A stretch of DNA of 64,000 bases from an uncultured Muribaculaceae bacterium (GCA_945931475.1 CAMEPD010000001.1:1-64000), one strand, 5' to 3'. Counted from the first letter of the stretch, positions 42,626-51,568 are shown. Made by a program: numbers and translations. The notes: a model not told the origin generated them from the sequence alone.

Positions 42626-43248
42626 GACATACGGTTATACATCACCGCCAGATGGGCATAGATCGACGTATTGGTAACCACCACATCCTCAGGCACGGAA
42701 ATGCGGTAGGGCGTAAAATTCCATATCGCCTTCACACCGGCCACAATCAGGGCGTCGGCCGTGGCCTGGGCGTGCTCCACCGGCACCGTCACGATGCCGA
42801 TAGCCGCATCAAGCGGGCCGCAGAGCTCGTCGAGACGCCCCACGTCGTAGATAGGGATACCCGAACGCTCGCTGCCTATAAGCCGCGGGTCAACGTCAAA
42901 CGCCGCCACTATCTCCAGGCCGTACTGCATCAGGCCCGAATCCTGCATGAGCGCGCGACCCAGCGACCCGGCGCCGACCAACACGGCACGGTGCCCCCGG
43001 CGGAAGCCGAGAAACTCCTCAAGCTTGTGCTCGAGCAGAGGCACCTCGTAACCGATGCGCGTTTTCCCCTTGATGTCGATAAGCGAGAGGTCTTTGGCGA
43101 TCTGCGAGGCGTCGACCTTGATTTCACGCGCTATCTGTGTGGAACTGACATACTCCACATTGCGTTCGCGCAGCAGGTGCACGTACGCCAGATACCATGG
43201 CAGGCGGCGCACGGCGGGTTCGGGGATAAGGTCGCGTTTCTGATTCAT
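42622..43248 (-). CDS. rex: redox-sensing transcriptional repressor Rex
   Basis: Rex senses the NADH/NAD+ ratio and represses fermentative and respiratory genes when NADH is low. The 208-residue protein has an N-terminal winged helix (PAVRRLPWYLAYVHLL, YVSSTQIAREIKVDASQIAKDLS) and a Rossmann domain (VLVGAGSLGRALM, FDVDPRLIG) ending NTSIYAHLAVMYNRMS. Length and motifs are standard. It is transcribed from a consensus promoter at 43290-43321 and overlaps the FAH-like gene by 4 bp. Confidence 0.95.
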   Translation of the reverse strand: MNQKRDLIPEPAVRRLPWYLAYVHLLRERNVEYVSSTQIAREIKVDASQIAKDLSLIDIKGKTRIGYEVPLLEHKLEEFLGFRRGHRAVLVGAGSLGRALMQDSGLMQYGLEIVAAFDVDPRLIGSERSGIPIYDVGRLDELCGPLDAAIGIVTVPVEHAQATADALIVAGVKAIWNFTPYRISVPEDVVVTNTSIYAHLAVMYNRMS

Positions 43249-43256
43249 TTTACTGT

Positions 43257-43283
43257 TGGAGGCTGTTTAAGAGGCTGTTTAAA
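43257..43283. repeat. tandem GAGGCTGTTTAA repeats in the rex leader
   Basis: Two direct copies, TGGAGGCTGTTTAA (43257-43270) and GAGGCTGTTTAAA (43271-43283), lie head to tail in the 5' untranslated region of rex. They belong to the same family as the palindromes at 18187 and 33573, but here in tandem and not inverted. Confidence 0.6.
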
Positions 43284-43289
43284 CCACAG

Positions 43290-43321
43290 CAAAGGTACAC
43301 ATAATCGCCGACTTGACCAAA
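43290..43321 (-). promoter_or_regulatory. promoter of the rex operon
   Basis: On the minus strand TACCTTTG (43297-43290) and TTTG (43321-43318) are 20 bp apart, matching the consensus. The -33 element overlaps the 3' end of the upstream TPM gene. I found no clear Rex operator (TTGTGAA...TTCACAA). Confidence 0.65.
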
Positions 43322-44563
43322 TTACCACGACGAGGTGGAACCGCCACCCCCGGTCATGCCCCCGCCGAACGAGCCGCCCGAAAAGCCTCCGCCGCCTCCG
43401 CCGCCGTGGCCGAAACCGCCGCCCCCGATTATTACCGGGGGGACCGCCGGGAGCACCTTGCGCACCACGCGCCGGTTGCCGCACCGTGCACACTTGTACT
43501 CCGCAATAGCTTCGCCGCTGCGCACAGCCGTGGGGCGACGGGTGACGCGCTCGCCGATATACTGCTCGGCGCGGGTGCCGCACGCCGGGCACTCCCTGTA
43601 CCCCGACATCCGGCTCACGTAAGGGATAATATCACGCTCGCCGCAGTTGGGGCACAGCCACACATCATAGTCAACCGATTTCAGCCGCTCCTCCATATCC
43701 TGCGACGGCGTAAGGTACTGGTTATCGGTCTCCTCGTCGAGGCGTTTCATCCTCGTGCCGCAGTTGGGACACGGGTGCTTATGCAGACGCAAATGCCGCA
43801 TTATCAGTAGCAGAAGCACAAAACCGGGCACCGGTATGCCCACAAAAGCGATGGTGGCGATAAGCATAGGCAGGCGGAATCGCTCCAGGCGCGTGTAGGC
43901 CTCCACGGCGGGTTTGCCACGGGTGGTAAGGTAGAGCACCAGCACGAGCACCAGCATCGCCACAGCCGTCACGACGCCGAAAATCAGGTAGGCGTCGAAA
44001 AATTCGTCCGCTTCATCGCCGCCTGCGCCGGCATCGTTGCGCTGCGCCGAGGCAAGCTCGGCCCGGGCCTCGGGGGAGGTCATGGCAGCACGTACCTTTT
44101 CGAGACCGGCAATCACGCCACCGTCGAAGTCACCCTCCTTGAAGCGCGGATTCATGTACTGCGTGCTGATTCGCCACGTGGCGGCGTCAGGGAGAACCCC
44201 CTCCACGCCGTAACCGGTGCGGAAGGTGTTCTTGTGTTCGTCCGTGACGATCAGTATCAGCAGACCGTTGTCGCGGTCGCTCTTGCCTATGCCCCAATGA
44301 GAGAAAAGCTCGGTGGCGTACTCGTCGACATCCTCGCCGTCGGTGCTGTCGATAATCACCAGCACCGGTTCGGCGCCGGTCTGACGCCAGATGTCGCCTA
44401 ATATGGAATCGGCGCGGGCGCGTCCCGTCGCCGAGAGCACTCCGGCCTGGTCTGTGACATAACGCGTGCGGTCCTTCAGATGCACATTCTCCACATCCTT
44501 CACCGCTACGGCCCCGGCCAAAACCGGCAGCCACGCTATCATTAACAATATATATCGTATCAT
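43322..44563 (-). CDS. TPM-domain membrane protein with zinc-ribbon cysteines
   Basis: A 413-residue protein. After a signal (MIRYILLMIAWLPVLAGAVA) comes a TPM_phosphatase domain (VTDQAGVLSATGRARADSIL, DRDNGLLILIVTDEHKNTFR, GYGVEGVLPD). Two or three membrane segments follow (~205-228 and ~250-275). The C-terminal half carries four CPxCG-type pairs (HPCPNCGTRM, WLCPNCGERD, RECPACGTRA, YKCARCGNRR), probably zinc ribbons, and a Gly-rich tail ending TSSW. The family is linked to photosystem repair in plants and is uncharacterised in bacteria. It starts 22 bp after the PEGA/WG gene, so the two are likely co-transcribed. Confidence 0.85.
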   Translation of the reverse strand: MIRYILLMIAWLPVLAGAVAVKDVENVHLKDRTRYVTDQAGVLSATGRARADSILGDIWRQTGAEPVLVIIDSTDGEDVDEYATELFSHWGIGKSDRDNGLLILIVTDEHKNTFRTGYGVEGVLPDAATWRISTQYMNPRFKEGDFDGGVIAGLEKVRAAMTSPEARAELASAQRNDAGAGGDEADEFFDAYLIFGVVTAVAMLVLVLVLYLTTRGKPAVEAYTRLERFRLPMLIATIAFVGIPVPGFVLLLLIMRHLRLHKHPCPNCGTRMKRLDEETDNQYLTPSQDMEERLKSVDYDVWLCPNCGERDIIPYVSRMSGYRECPACGTRAEQYIGERVTRRPTAVRSGEAIAEYKCARCGNRRVVRKVLPAVPPVIIGGGGFGHGGGGGGGFSGGSFGGGMTGGGGSTSSW

Positions 44564-44585
44564 TTCATCATTGTTTTTGGCCAGC

Positions 44586-47054
44586 TTAAGGAATCTCCAC
44601 CGATGCCGACGCCGATGCCGACACTGTGTGATATACTTCCACGCGGCGCCCGTTATGGTCGATTACAAAACTCTCCCCGTTGAGAGTAACCTCCGCCGCT
44701 CCGGGCTGTACATACAGACCATCCACCCAGCCAAACCGTCCTCCATCATCATAAAGAGTATCAATGGCCTGACGCCCGGTGCGGTCGATAAACATCACCT
44801 TATTATCGGCGGCTCGACGTACTGCGGCTAACCCTTCGCTAAAAGGCCATACCGCTGTATAATCCCCAAATGGGATAGCTACCGAGCCGTCTGTATTGAT
44901 ATAGCCGCCTTTACCATTCTCAAAAGCCCATGCCAAACCTTCGCTGAAGGCCCCGGCATTGCTGTATTTCAGGGGTATTACTTCGCGGCCTGTGGCGTCG
45001 ATATAGCCACATTTATCCCCCTTTTTAACTCTCGACAAGCCTTCACTGAAACTCCAAACCTCATCATATTTGGCGGGTATCACCTCGTTCCCGGCTTCGT
45101 CGATAAAGCCCCACAGGCCATCTCGTTTCACCGGTATAAGATTGGTTTCTCCGTCACTACCCATAATAACGTCCCAATATTCCATTTCCTCGTAGCGAGG
45201 TGGGAGCAGTTCGCGGCCTGTTCCCTTATCCACTATTCCATATTTGCCATCCTTCTTTACAAACAGATTCATATCCAACGAGGCATCCTCCATTTCATCA
45301 TATTTTGGAGTGATGACCACATCACCGTACCGGTCGACAATCCCATGCTTACCGTTCTGTTCTACTTTGGCGATATTGTCGTTCAGTATCTCTATGTTGT
45401 CATATATGAACGGTGTCAGCTCCCGCCCGTTGCGGTTTATCAATCCGTATTTACCACCTGACTCTACCTTTGCGTAATCACGGGCACCGAATTTTATACC
45501 AACATAACCGTCATATTTAGGCTGGACGATTACGCGGCCGTTACGGTCGGCATAGCCCCATTTGTCATTCTCCTTAAACGAGACTTCGCCGTTGTAATAT
45601 GATTGCTCATAAACATCCTGGTATTTGGGAGCGATGAGTTCACGACCCAAGCTGTCAATCAGGCCGTATTTTCCGTTTAGCTTAACTTGATTAACCTTAT
45701 TGCTGCTGCCAAACGCATAGATTTCGTCGTATTTAGGCGCGATGATTTCGCGGCCATTGCGGTCGACTTTGCCCCAAAGATTATTGAGGCAGACCCTCCC
45801 GTTACCTTCGTAAAAACCATCTACTTTATCATATTTCAACGGAATTACCTCGCGGCCTGTTTCGTCGACAAAACCCCATCGCCCGTTGAGGCAAACCTCA
45901 CCTAAGCCATCACTGAAATATTTGGAGGCGTCATCGTATTTGGGCGCCACCAAGACCTTATCGCCGAATTTAAACCCATATTTGCCTTCGCTCTTGAAAC
46001 GCTTAATTTCGTAATCACTCTTCTTCAGGGCACCTTTGAGAGTGACTGTAGCGCCGCGCTTTACCTCGACATCGAAATCTGTGTAACTGTAATCATGCAT
46101 AAATGTCGAAATCCCTACATGATGCTTACCCACGGGAACATTTGTGATAATATCGGGAGTGAGGCCGGCGTATTTGTGGTCTATGGTTATCACGGCTCCT
46201 TCGGGCTCATACTCCACGTTGAGGTTGCCGTAAACCGCCGACAGCGCCGGCAGCGTCACCTCGCGTTTCTCGCCGGCCGACAGGTCGACGGTTGTGCTCA
46301 CCGGAGCATACCCCTCCCGGCGGCCCTCTATCTTGTATAGACCCGGCATCATCTCACCCTCGTAGCGACCTTTGCCGCGCGGCTCATCGTTGACATATAT
46401 CTGTGTGCCCGGAGTGGTTACGGTCACCGTCAGTGTCGGCTTCGACGACCTGAGCACCACATCCTCTACCACTTTTTTACCGTCAATATTCACCGTGCGC
46501 TCCTCAGGAAAGTAGCCCGATGCCTCGACGGTGTAGGAATACGTGCCGTTGCGCAGCAGACGTGTCACCCTGCCGTCCCTCGGCGTGTAGATTTCGCCAT
46601 TCATCTTTACGACAGCCGTCGGCGGCGTGACATTCACCACCAAATATGCCTGCCGCACCGGCTCAGCCACCGGACCGGCAGCCACCGGACGCTGCGGCGC
46701 GTCGATATCGAGGATATACGTCACCGACGACAGTATCTTCTCGGGGAACTCCACCATCAGCGGCTTGAACCCCGTGGAATAGATTTTCAGGAACTTCGAC
46801 CCCGCAGGCACATAAACCCAGTATTCGCCTAAGCGCTTCTCAACCGGCCCGATCACCGGCCCCTTGAAGTCGGCGGAATCGACCACCAGCTGCACCTTGA
46901 TGAGAGCGCAGTAGTTGCCGTGCAAATCCTTGCGGCTGAACTGGGCCGCGCCCAAGTCCATCGGATTAGCCTGGAACGATTTGACCTTGGCCTCCTGACC
47001 GTACGCGCCGGTGAGAGCCATCAAAAACATTATCACAAAAATACACCGTCTCAT
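44586..47054 (-). CDS. exported PEGA-domain and WG-repeat protein
   Basis: An 822-residue protein with signal peptide MRRCIFVIMFLMALTGAYG. Residues ~130-350 hold about three PEGA-type carbohydrate-binding-like modules (VVKMNGEIYTPRDGRVTRLL, IYVNDEPRGKGRYEGEM, EPEGAVITIDHKYAG). From ~365 to ~800 there are about 12 WG repeats, each like RWGFVDETGREVIPLKYDKV. WG-repeat proteins have no established function. Its location downstream of a signal peptide suggests a periplasmic or surface binding protein. It is upstream of the TPM gene on the same strand. Confidence 0.85.
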   Translation of the reverse strand: MRRCIFVIMFLMALTGAYGQEAKVKSFQANPMDLGAAQFSRKDLHGNYCALIKVQLVVDSADFKGPVIGPVEKRLGEYWVYVPAGSKFLKIYSTGFKPLMVEFPEKILSSVTYILDIDAPQRPVAAGPVAEPVRQAYLVVNVTPPTAVVKMNGEIYTPRDGRVTRLLRNGTYSYTVEASGYFPEERTVNIDGKKVVEDVVLRSSKPTLTVTVTTPGTQIYVNDEPRGKGRYEGEMMPGLYKIEGRREGYAPVSTTVDLSAGEKREVTLPALSAVYGNLNVEYEPEGAVITIDHKYAGLTPDIITNVPVGKHHVGISTFMHDYSYTDFDVEVKRGATVTLKGALKKSDYEIKRFKSEGKYGFKFGDKVLVAPKYDDASKYFSDGLGEVCLNGRWGFVDETGREVIPLKYDKVDGFYEGNGRVCLNNLWGKVDRNGREIIAPKYDEIYAFGSSNKVNQVKLNGKYGLIDSLGRELIAPKYQDVYEQSYYNGEVSFKENDKWGYADRNGRVIVQPKYDGYVGIKFGARDYAKVESGGKYGLINRNGRELTPFIYDNIEILNDNIAKVEQNGKHGIVDRYGDVVITPKYDEMEDASLDMNLFVKKDGKYGIVDKGTGRELLPPRYEEMEYWDVIMGSDGETNLIPVKRDGLWGFIDEAGNEVIPAKYDEVWSFSEGLSRVKKGDKCGYIDATGREVIPLKYSNAGAFSEGLAWAFENGKGGYINTDGSVAIPFGDYTAVWPFSEGLAAVRRAADNKVMFIDRTGRQAIDTLYDDGGRFGWVDGLYVQPGAAEVTLNGESFVIDHNGRRVEVYHTVSASASASVEIP

Positions 47055-47276
47055 CTTCTCCGTTTTTTGGGGGTAGTATATTGTCCCGGGGGGTATTAGC
47101 GGGAGTTATTAGCGCGGGTCTATGATATAAGTATGACCCTCACCTTTAAAGACACAAAGAAAGCAATTTTCTATCACTCCACGAAATATTTCCCCAAAAT
47201 TCCTCTTATGTCCATTGAAATATTCCAGTAACTATTCACCGAACAAAATACATTGGTTACAAGCGAATTGTAGGGG

Positions 47277-47445
47277 GGCTGTGTCAAAATTAATTTAGGG
47301 TGGTAAATTGTTGGGTCGCGGCATGCCAGGCGACGAGTATTATCACTGATTATCAATCGATTGGATGTAATATTCAATTGGTTTGTCAGGAGGCCGCGGC
47401 ATGCCGCGCCCCTACCAGGCGATGTGCTGTATTTTGACACATCAC
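47277..47445. mobile_element. MITE-like element, copy 2
   Basis: The left end GGCTGTGTCAAAATTAATTT and right end ATTTTGACACATCACC form imperfect terminal inverted repeats (TGTGTCAAAAT shared). Internal GGGTCGCGGCATGCC, CAGGCGACGAG, CACTGAT, GGCATGCCGCGCCCCTAC and CAGGCGATGTGCTG match copy 1 (15177-15484) in order. This copy lacks the nested insertion and is about 169 bp long. No coding capacity. Confidence 0.65.
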
Positions 47446-47473
47446 CTTTATGTTTTACAACATGTTATGAAAA

Positions 47474-47503
47474 AGAGGCTGCGCCTATTTTGACACAGCC
47501 TCT
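47474..47503 (-). terminator. terminator of the small barrel gene
   Basis: AGAGGCTG and CAGCCTCT form an 8 bp stem with a 14-base loop; on the minus strand it is followed by TTTTTC. The stem uses the same AGAGGCTG sequence as the dispersed palindromes. Confidence 0.6.
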
Positions 47504-47526
47504 CGTTTTATGGAGTTATTCCAGGA

Positions 47527-48048
47527 TTAGAATTTGACGCTTACGCCAAGCTCGAAAGATTTGTTAAGAGCGAATTCTACAGCGTTAACATGATCCCAAT
47601 GCTCGAAGCCGAGGAGGGTTGTGCGGGCGATGAGGGCAAAAGAGGGTGTGAGGTTGATGGCCATACCGGGACGGAGTTCCATGGCAAAGCCGCTGGCGTC
47701 ATTGCCTTCATACGACTGGTAAGCATATCCGGCACCGAGTTCACCGAAGAAATCAACGATGCTTGCGCTTGCAAATGTTGCGCGAACGTAAGGCATAATC
47801 CGTACATTATTAACGGATTCGCCTTCAACCGATTTGAGGCCATAGCCTACCTGTGCACCAACGGCCCAGGTCTTGTTGATGTTGTATCCGATTTCGGGAG
47901 CAATTTGAAAAACGGTCTGCGTGGCTGAACCACCGGCCTCAGTGCTTACATGAGTTACATCTACACCTAATGTACCACCTACGAAAGCCTGTGCGTTAGC
48001 AGCCATGCCCATTGTAAGGGCAACAATTGCGATAATTAATTTTTTCAT
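47527..48048 (-). CDS. small outer-membrane beta-barrel protein
   Basis: A 173-residue protein with a signal peptide (MKKLIIAIVALTMGMAANAQ), then alternating strands of an 8-stranded OmpX/OmpA-like barrel (APEIGYNINKTWAVGAQVGY, VRATFASASIVDFFGELGAG, MAINLTPSFALIARTTLLGF), ending in the typical C-terminal Phe (FELGVSVKF). It probably sits in the outer membrane; substrate or partner is unknown. It is monocistronic, with a -7 element at 48078-48085 and a terminator at 47474-47503. Confidence 0.85.
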   Translation of the reverse strand: MKKLIIAIVALTMGMAANAQAFVGGTLGVDVTHVSTEAGGSATQTVFQIAPEIGYNINKTWAVGAQVGYGLKSVEGESVNNVRIMPYVRATFASASIVDFFGELGAGYAYQSYEGNDASGFAMELRPGMAINLTPSFALIARTTLLGFEHWDHVNAVEFALNKSFELGVSVKF

Positions 48049-48077
48049 AGATTTTAAAAATTTGGTTAAAAATCACG

Positions 48078-48085
48078 CAAATTTA
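48078..48085 (-). promoter_or_regulatory. -7 element of the barrel gene promoter
   Basis: Minus-strand TAAATTTG (48085-48078), 30 bp before the ATG. No clear -33 element. Confidence 0.4.
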
Positions 48086-48270
48086 GATAATAATCTGAAA
48101 TCCATCTCATTTTGGTAAACAAAAATGACACTTAAAACCGCAAAAATTGGGAAATCATCGGAATTTATCTAAAATCGTCATCACCCATGATACATAGTAC
48201 CATTTCTCATGATCGGTAGTAGAAAAATTTCGATGTCATACCTAAGGTAATACGAATACAAAGTTTGATT

Positions 48271-48319
48271 AAGAGGCTGTTTAATCTTTTGGGGAGTTGG
48301 ATGAAATTGTGTAATTTTG
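48271..48319 (+). promoter_or_regulatory. promoter of the GlmU-like gene, abutting a repeat arm
   Basis: TTTG at 48288-48291 and TAATTTTG at 48312-48319 are 20 bp apart, matching the consensus. The repeat arm AAGAGGCTGTTTAA (48271-48284) lies directly upstream of the -33 element. The ATG at 48344 is 25 bp past the -7 element, which excludes the longer frame starting at 48317. Confidence 0.65.
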
Positions 48320-48343
48320 CCCTCAGTAAAAAATTCTGACAAA

Positions 48344-49546
48344 ATGAAAAATATCGTACTTTTCGACACGCCGGAGCTGCACGCCAACCTGCTGCCTCTG
48401 AGCTATACGCGCCCCATCAGCTCGTTCCTGCTCGGGGCCGACACCCTTCAGGCCAAATGGGAGGCCTTTCTGCCGGGGAAATACTCCTGGCTTGTAGAGG
48501 ATTACCTGGCCGCCAAATACCCGATGACCAACTCTGAATGCCCGCTGTTCGTGGCGTCGCACGTAGTGGCCACGGCCGAGTTGGCCGAAGCCGTCGGCGC
48601 CCTGGAGCCCGGCGAAATCCTCACCGCCGACGACCAGGACGGCGAACCCGTCACGGTGGCCATCTGCGGCAAGGACGCCCTGCAGGCCGTTGCCGACGGC
48701 CAGGAACCCACCGCAAACCTGCGCCACTTCCCGAGCCGCGTCACGGCCATCAAGCGCCTCTATGACGTTTTCGGCCTGAACGCAGCCCAGATTATCGCCG
48801 ACTACAAGCGCCTGACCGACGGTCGCGAGGGTCAGCCCATACACCACAGCAACATCATCATCGGCAATCCCGAAAACATCTTCGTAGAGAGCGGCGCCGT
48901 GGTCGAAGGAGTGGTGCTCAACGCGTCGCACGGCCCGATTTACGTCGGCCGCCACGTGGAGGTGATGGAGGGTTCGTGTCTGCGCGGCCCCATCGCCCTC
49001 GGCGAGGCCTCCACAGTGAACATGGGCACTAAAATTTACCCGGGCACATCGCTCGGCCCGCACTGCAAGGTGGGCGGCGAGCTCAACAATGCCGTGATTT
49101 TCGGCTACTCCAACAAGGCCCACGACGGTTTCCTGGGCAACGCCGTGCTGGGCGAATGGTGCAACCTCGGCGCCGGATGCGTGGCCTCGAACCTCAAGAA
49201 CGACTACACGCTCATCAAGCTCTGGAACTATCCGGCACACCGATTCCTCAAGACCGGGCTGCAATTCTGCGGCCTGATTATGGGCGACCACTCCAAGGCC
49301 GGCATCAACACCATGTTCAACACCGCCACGGTGGTGGGCGTGGGCGTCAACGTCCACGGCTCGGGCTTCCCGCGCAACTTCATCGCCTCGTTCCAGGAGG
49401 GCGGCGCCACCGGATTCTCCGATGTGTCGATGGAGAAGTTCTTCGAGATCGCCGAACGCGTGATGGCTCGCCGCGGCAAGAAGATGACCACCGAAGACAT
49501 CGAAATCTTCCACTCAATCCGTAATCAGGCAGAAAACTATAAGTAA
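48344..49546 (+). CDS. GlmU-like sugar nucleotidyl/acetyltransferase (Bacteroidetes type)
   Basis: A 400-residue protein of the alternative GlmU family found in Bacteroidetes. The N-terminal part is a reduced nucleotidyltransferase-like domain (MKNIVLFDTPELHANLLPLS, TRPISSFLLGADTL). The C-terminal half is a left-handed beta-helix with hexapeptide repeats (IFVESGAVVEGVVLNA, YVGRHVEVMEGSCLRGPIAL, WCNLGAGCVASNLKNDYTLI). Such proteins are thought to supply UDP-GlcNAc from glucosamine-1-phosphate for wall and LPS synthesis; the exact reactions here are inferred. It has its own promoter, and the next gene starts 52 bp later. Confidence 0.82.
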   Translation: MKNIVLFDTPELHANLLPLSYTRPISSFLLGADTLQAKWEAFLPGKYSWLVEDYLAAKYPMTNSECPLFVASHVVATAELAEAVGALEPGEILTADDQDGEPVTVAICGKDALQAVADGQEPTANLRHFPSRVTAIKRLYDVFGLNAAQIIADYKRLTDGREGQPIHHSNIIIGNPENIFVESGAVVEGVVLNASHGPIYVGRHVEVMEGSCLRGPIALGEASTVNMGTKIYPGTSLGPHCKVGGELNNAVIFGYSNKAHDGFLGNAVLGEWCNLGAGCVASNLKNDYTLIKLWNYPAHRFLKTGLQFCGLIMGDHSKAGINTMFNTATVVGVGVNVHGSGFPRNFIASFQEGGATGFSDVSMEKFFEIAERVMARRGKKMTTEDIEIFHSIRNQAENYK

Positions 49547-49598
49547 AGACAGGCATTCCGTTGATGGAATCTACCTAAAATTTATTTTACGCTTCATT

Positions 49599-50876
49599 AT
49601 GAAAGAGACCCCCGTACTGCTGCTTACCGGCTACCTCGGCAGCGGCAAGACTACTCTGCTCAATAATATACTCCGCAACAAGGAGGGGATACGTTTTGCC
49701 GTGATTGTCAACGACATAGGCGAAATCAACATCGACGCCGACCTCATCGCCAAGGGAGGTATCGTCGGCAAGAAGGACGAATCATTGGTGGCCCTGCAGA
49801 ACGGCTGCATCTGCTGCACCCTGCGCATGGACCTGGTGGAACAGATTGAGGAGATTATGGCGCACGAAGCCTTCGACTACATTGTCATCGAGGCCTCGGG
49901 CATCTGCGAGCCGGCACCTATCGCCCAGACAATCTGCTCGATACCGACACTCGGCCCCAAGAGCGTGGCACACGGCATACCGCGGCTTGACGCCGTCGTT
50001 ACGGTGGTCGACGCCCTGCGTATGGTCGACGAATTCGGTTGCGGCGATGCCCTGACCGCCGGAAACATCGGCGACGAAGACCTCGAACGCCTTGTCATCG
50101 AACAGATTGAGTTCTGCAACATAGTGCTGCTCAATAAGGCCTCGGAGGTTACCGCGGCTCAGCTCGAACGCCTGCGCAAGGTGGTGAAAGCGCTGAATCC
50201 GGGCGCCGAAATCATCCCCTGCGACTACTGCGATGTGCCGCTTGACAAGCTGCTGAACACTCACCGCTTCGAGTTCGGCCGCGTCGAGGCGCAGGCCGGA
50301 TGGGTGCAGGGCGTGGAAGCCGCCATGTCGGCCGACGAGGAACGCGAGGCCCGCGCCGACCACCACGAGCACCACCATCACCACGACCATGAGGATGAAC
50401 ATCACGAACATCATGAACATGATGGGCACGACCACGACTGCGGGTCGCATCATGGCGGCGAGTGTACCTGCGGCCATCATCACCACCACTGCGAGGGGGG
50501 AGAAGTCGAGGAGTACGGCATACAGACCATGGTCTACTACCGGCGCAAACCCTTCGATTTCGAGAAATTCGACGATATGATGGCCCGCCGCTGGCCGAAA
50601 AACATAATCCGCTGCAAGGGCGTGCTTTACTTCTCGAATATGCCCGATATGTCGGTGCTTTTCGAGCAGGCCGGACGCCAGAAAAAGGTCACCCAGGCCG
50701 GATACTGGTACGCCACCGCCCCCGAGGAGGACATCGAACGGCTCATGCAGATGGACCCGCAGTTCCTGCGCGACTGGGATCCCCTCTACGGCGACCGCAT
50801 GATAAAACTTGTGGTTATCGGTCAGCATCTCGACCGCGAGAAAATCACCGCACTGTTCGACAGCTGCCTGGTGTGA
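49599..50876 (+). CDS. COG0523 (CobW/ZNG-type) GTPase with His-rich loop
   Basis: A 425-residue G3E-family metallochaperone GTPase. Motifs: Walker A LLTGYLGSGKTTLL, VNDIGEINIDADL, the metal-binding CxCC in NGCICCTLRM, EASGICEPAPIAQ, the LLNKASEVT guanine-specificity loop, and the C-terminal CobW domain (IQTMVYYRRKPFDFEKFDDM). A His/Asp/Glu-rich loop between the two domains (codons about 50365-50505) has more than 25 histidines and three cysteines, a likely zinc or nickel buffer. It lies 85 bp upstream of the rubrerythrin gene. The client protein is unknown. Confidence 0.88.
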   Translation: MKETPVLLLTGYLGSGKTTLLNNILRNKEGIRFAVIVNDIGEINIDADLIAKGGIVGKKDESLVALQNGCICCTLRMDLVEQIEEIMAHEAFDYIVIEASGICEPAPIAQTICSIPTLGPKSVAHGIPRLDAVVTVVDALRMVDEFGCGDALTAGNIGDEDLERLVIEQIEFCNIVLLNKASEVTAAQLERLRKVVKALNPGAEIIPCDYCDVPLDKLLNTHRFEFGRVEAQAGWVQGVEAAMSADEEREARADHHEHHHHHDHEDEHHEHHEHDGHDHDCGSHHGGECTCGHHHHHCEGGEVEEYGIQTMVYYRRKPFDFEKFDDMMARRWPKNIIRCKGVLYFSNMPDMSVLFEQAGRQKKVTQAGYWYATAPEEDIERLMQMDPQFLRDWDPLYGDRMIKLVVIGQHLDREKITALFDSCLV

Positions 50877-50961
50877 GCCGACACCGTCGCGAACCTTTCG
50901 CACCCGTGGCGCGTTAAATATTAGCTGCGATATTGCAGCAGCCGATTTAACTAACAACACC

Positions 50962-51543
50962 ATGGATAAAAAAGCAATACGCGGTACACGCACCGAACAG
51001 AATCTTCTGAAATCATTTGCCGGCGAATCGCAGGCCCGCAACCGTTATACCATCTTCGCCGAAGTTGCGCGCAACGAAGGCTACGAACAGATAGCCGCCA
51101 TCTTCCTGGAGACGGCCGAACAGGAGCTGGCCCACGCCAAACGCTTCTTCTCGATGCTCGACGAGGGCTTCCTCGAAATCACCGCCACCTATCCCGCAGG
51201 CCCGGTGGGCGACACCGCCCGCAACCTTGCCGAAGCGGCCGCCGGCGAGCATGAGGAGTGGGCCGATATGTATGTAGAATTCGCACGCGTGGCCCGCGAG
51301 GAGGGTTTCAACGCCATAGGCGCCCTCTTCGATGGCGTAGCAAAGGTAGAGCAGAGCCACGAAGCCCGCTACAACAAGCTCCTCGAACGCGTCAAGAGCG
51401 GCACTGTCTTCAGCTCCGACGAAGCCATCGACTGGCAGTGCCGTTACTGCGGCTACATCATCAACGCCAAGTCGGCGCCCAAGACCTGCCCCGTATGCCT
51501 GCATCCCCAGGCCTTCTTCCAGCGCCGCCAGGAGAACTTCTAA
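50962..51543 (+). CDS. rbr: rubrerythrin
   Basis: Rubrerythrin reduces hydrogen peroxide in anaerobes. The 193-residue protein has the diiron four-helix domain (LLKSFAGESQARNRYTIFAE, EQELAHAKRFF, EHEEWADMY, KVEQSHEARYNKLL) and a C-terminal rubredoxin-type iron site (WQCRYCGYI, APKTCPVCLHPQAFF). All expected Glu, His and Cys ligands are visible. The start at 50962 (MDKKAIRGTRTEQNL) fits the family. It ends 25 bp before a strong terminator. Confidence 0.96.
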   Translation: MDKKAIRGTRTEQNLLKSFAGESQARNRYTIFAEVARNEGYEQIAAIFLETAEQELAHAKRFFSMLDEGFLEITATYPAGPVGDTARNLAEAAAGEHEEWADMYVEFARVAREEGFNAIGALFDGVAKVEQSHEARYNKLLERVKSGTVFSSDEAIDWQCRYCGYIINAKSAPKTCPVCLHPQAFFQRRQENF

Positions 51544-51568
51544 GCAGCATCTACCCCTCATTCCCTAC

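Larger units (their letters stand above)
47055..47526. other. intergenic region with MITE-like element and terminator
   Basis: About 470 bp without a gene. It holds, from left to right, the leader of the PEGA/WG gene with a small direct repeat (TATTAGCGGGAGT / TATTAGCGCGGGT, ~47095-47120), the MITE-like element at 47277-47445, and the terminator hairpin of the barrel gene at 47474-47503. I could not place an exact promoter for the PEGA/WG gene. Confidence 0.6.

Noticed and set aside
43249..43321. Rex operator in the rex promoter
   Set aside because: No TTGTGAA...TTCACAA-like palindrome could be found near the promoter.
49782..51041. 419-codon open frame on the minus strand
   Set aside because: Antisense to the His-rich GTPase gene; the Met/Val-rich stretch is the complement of its His codons.
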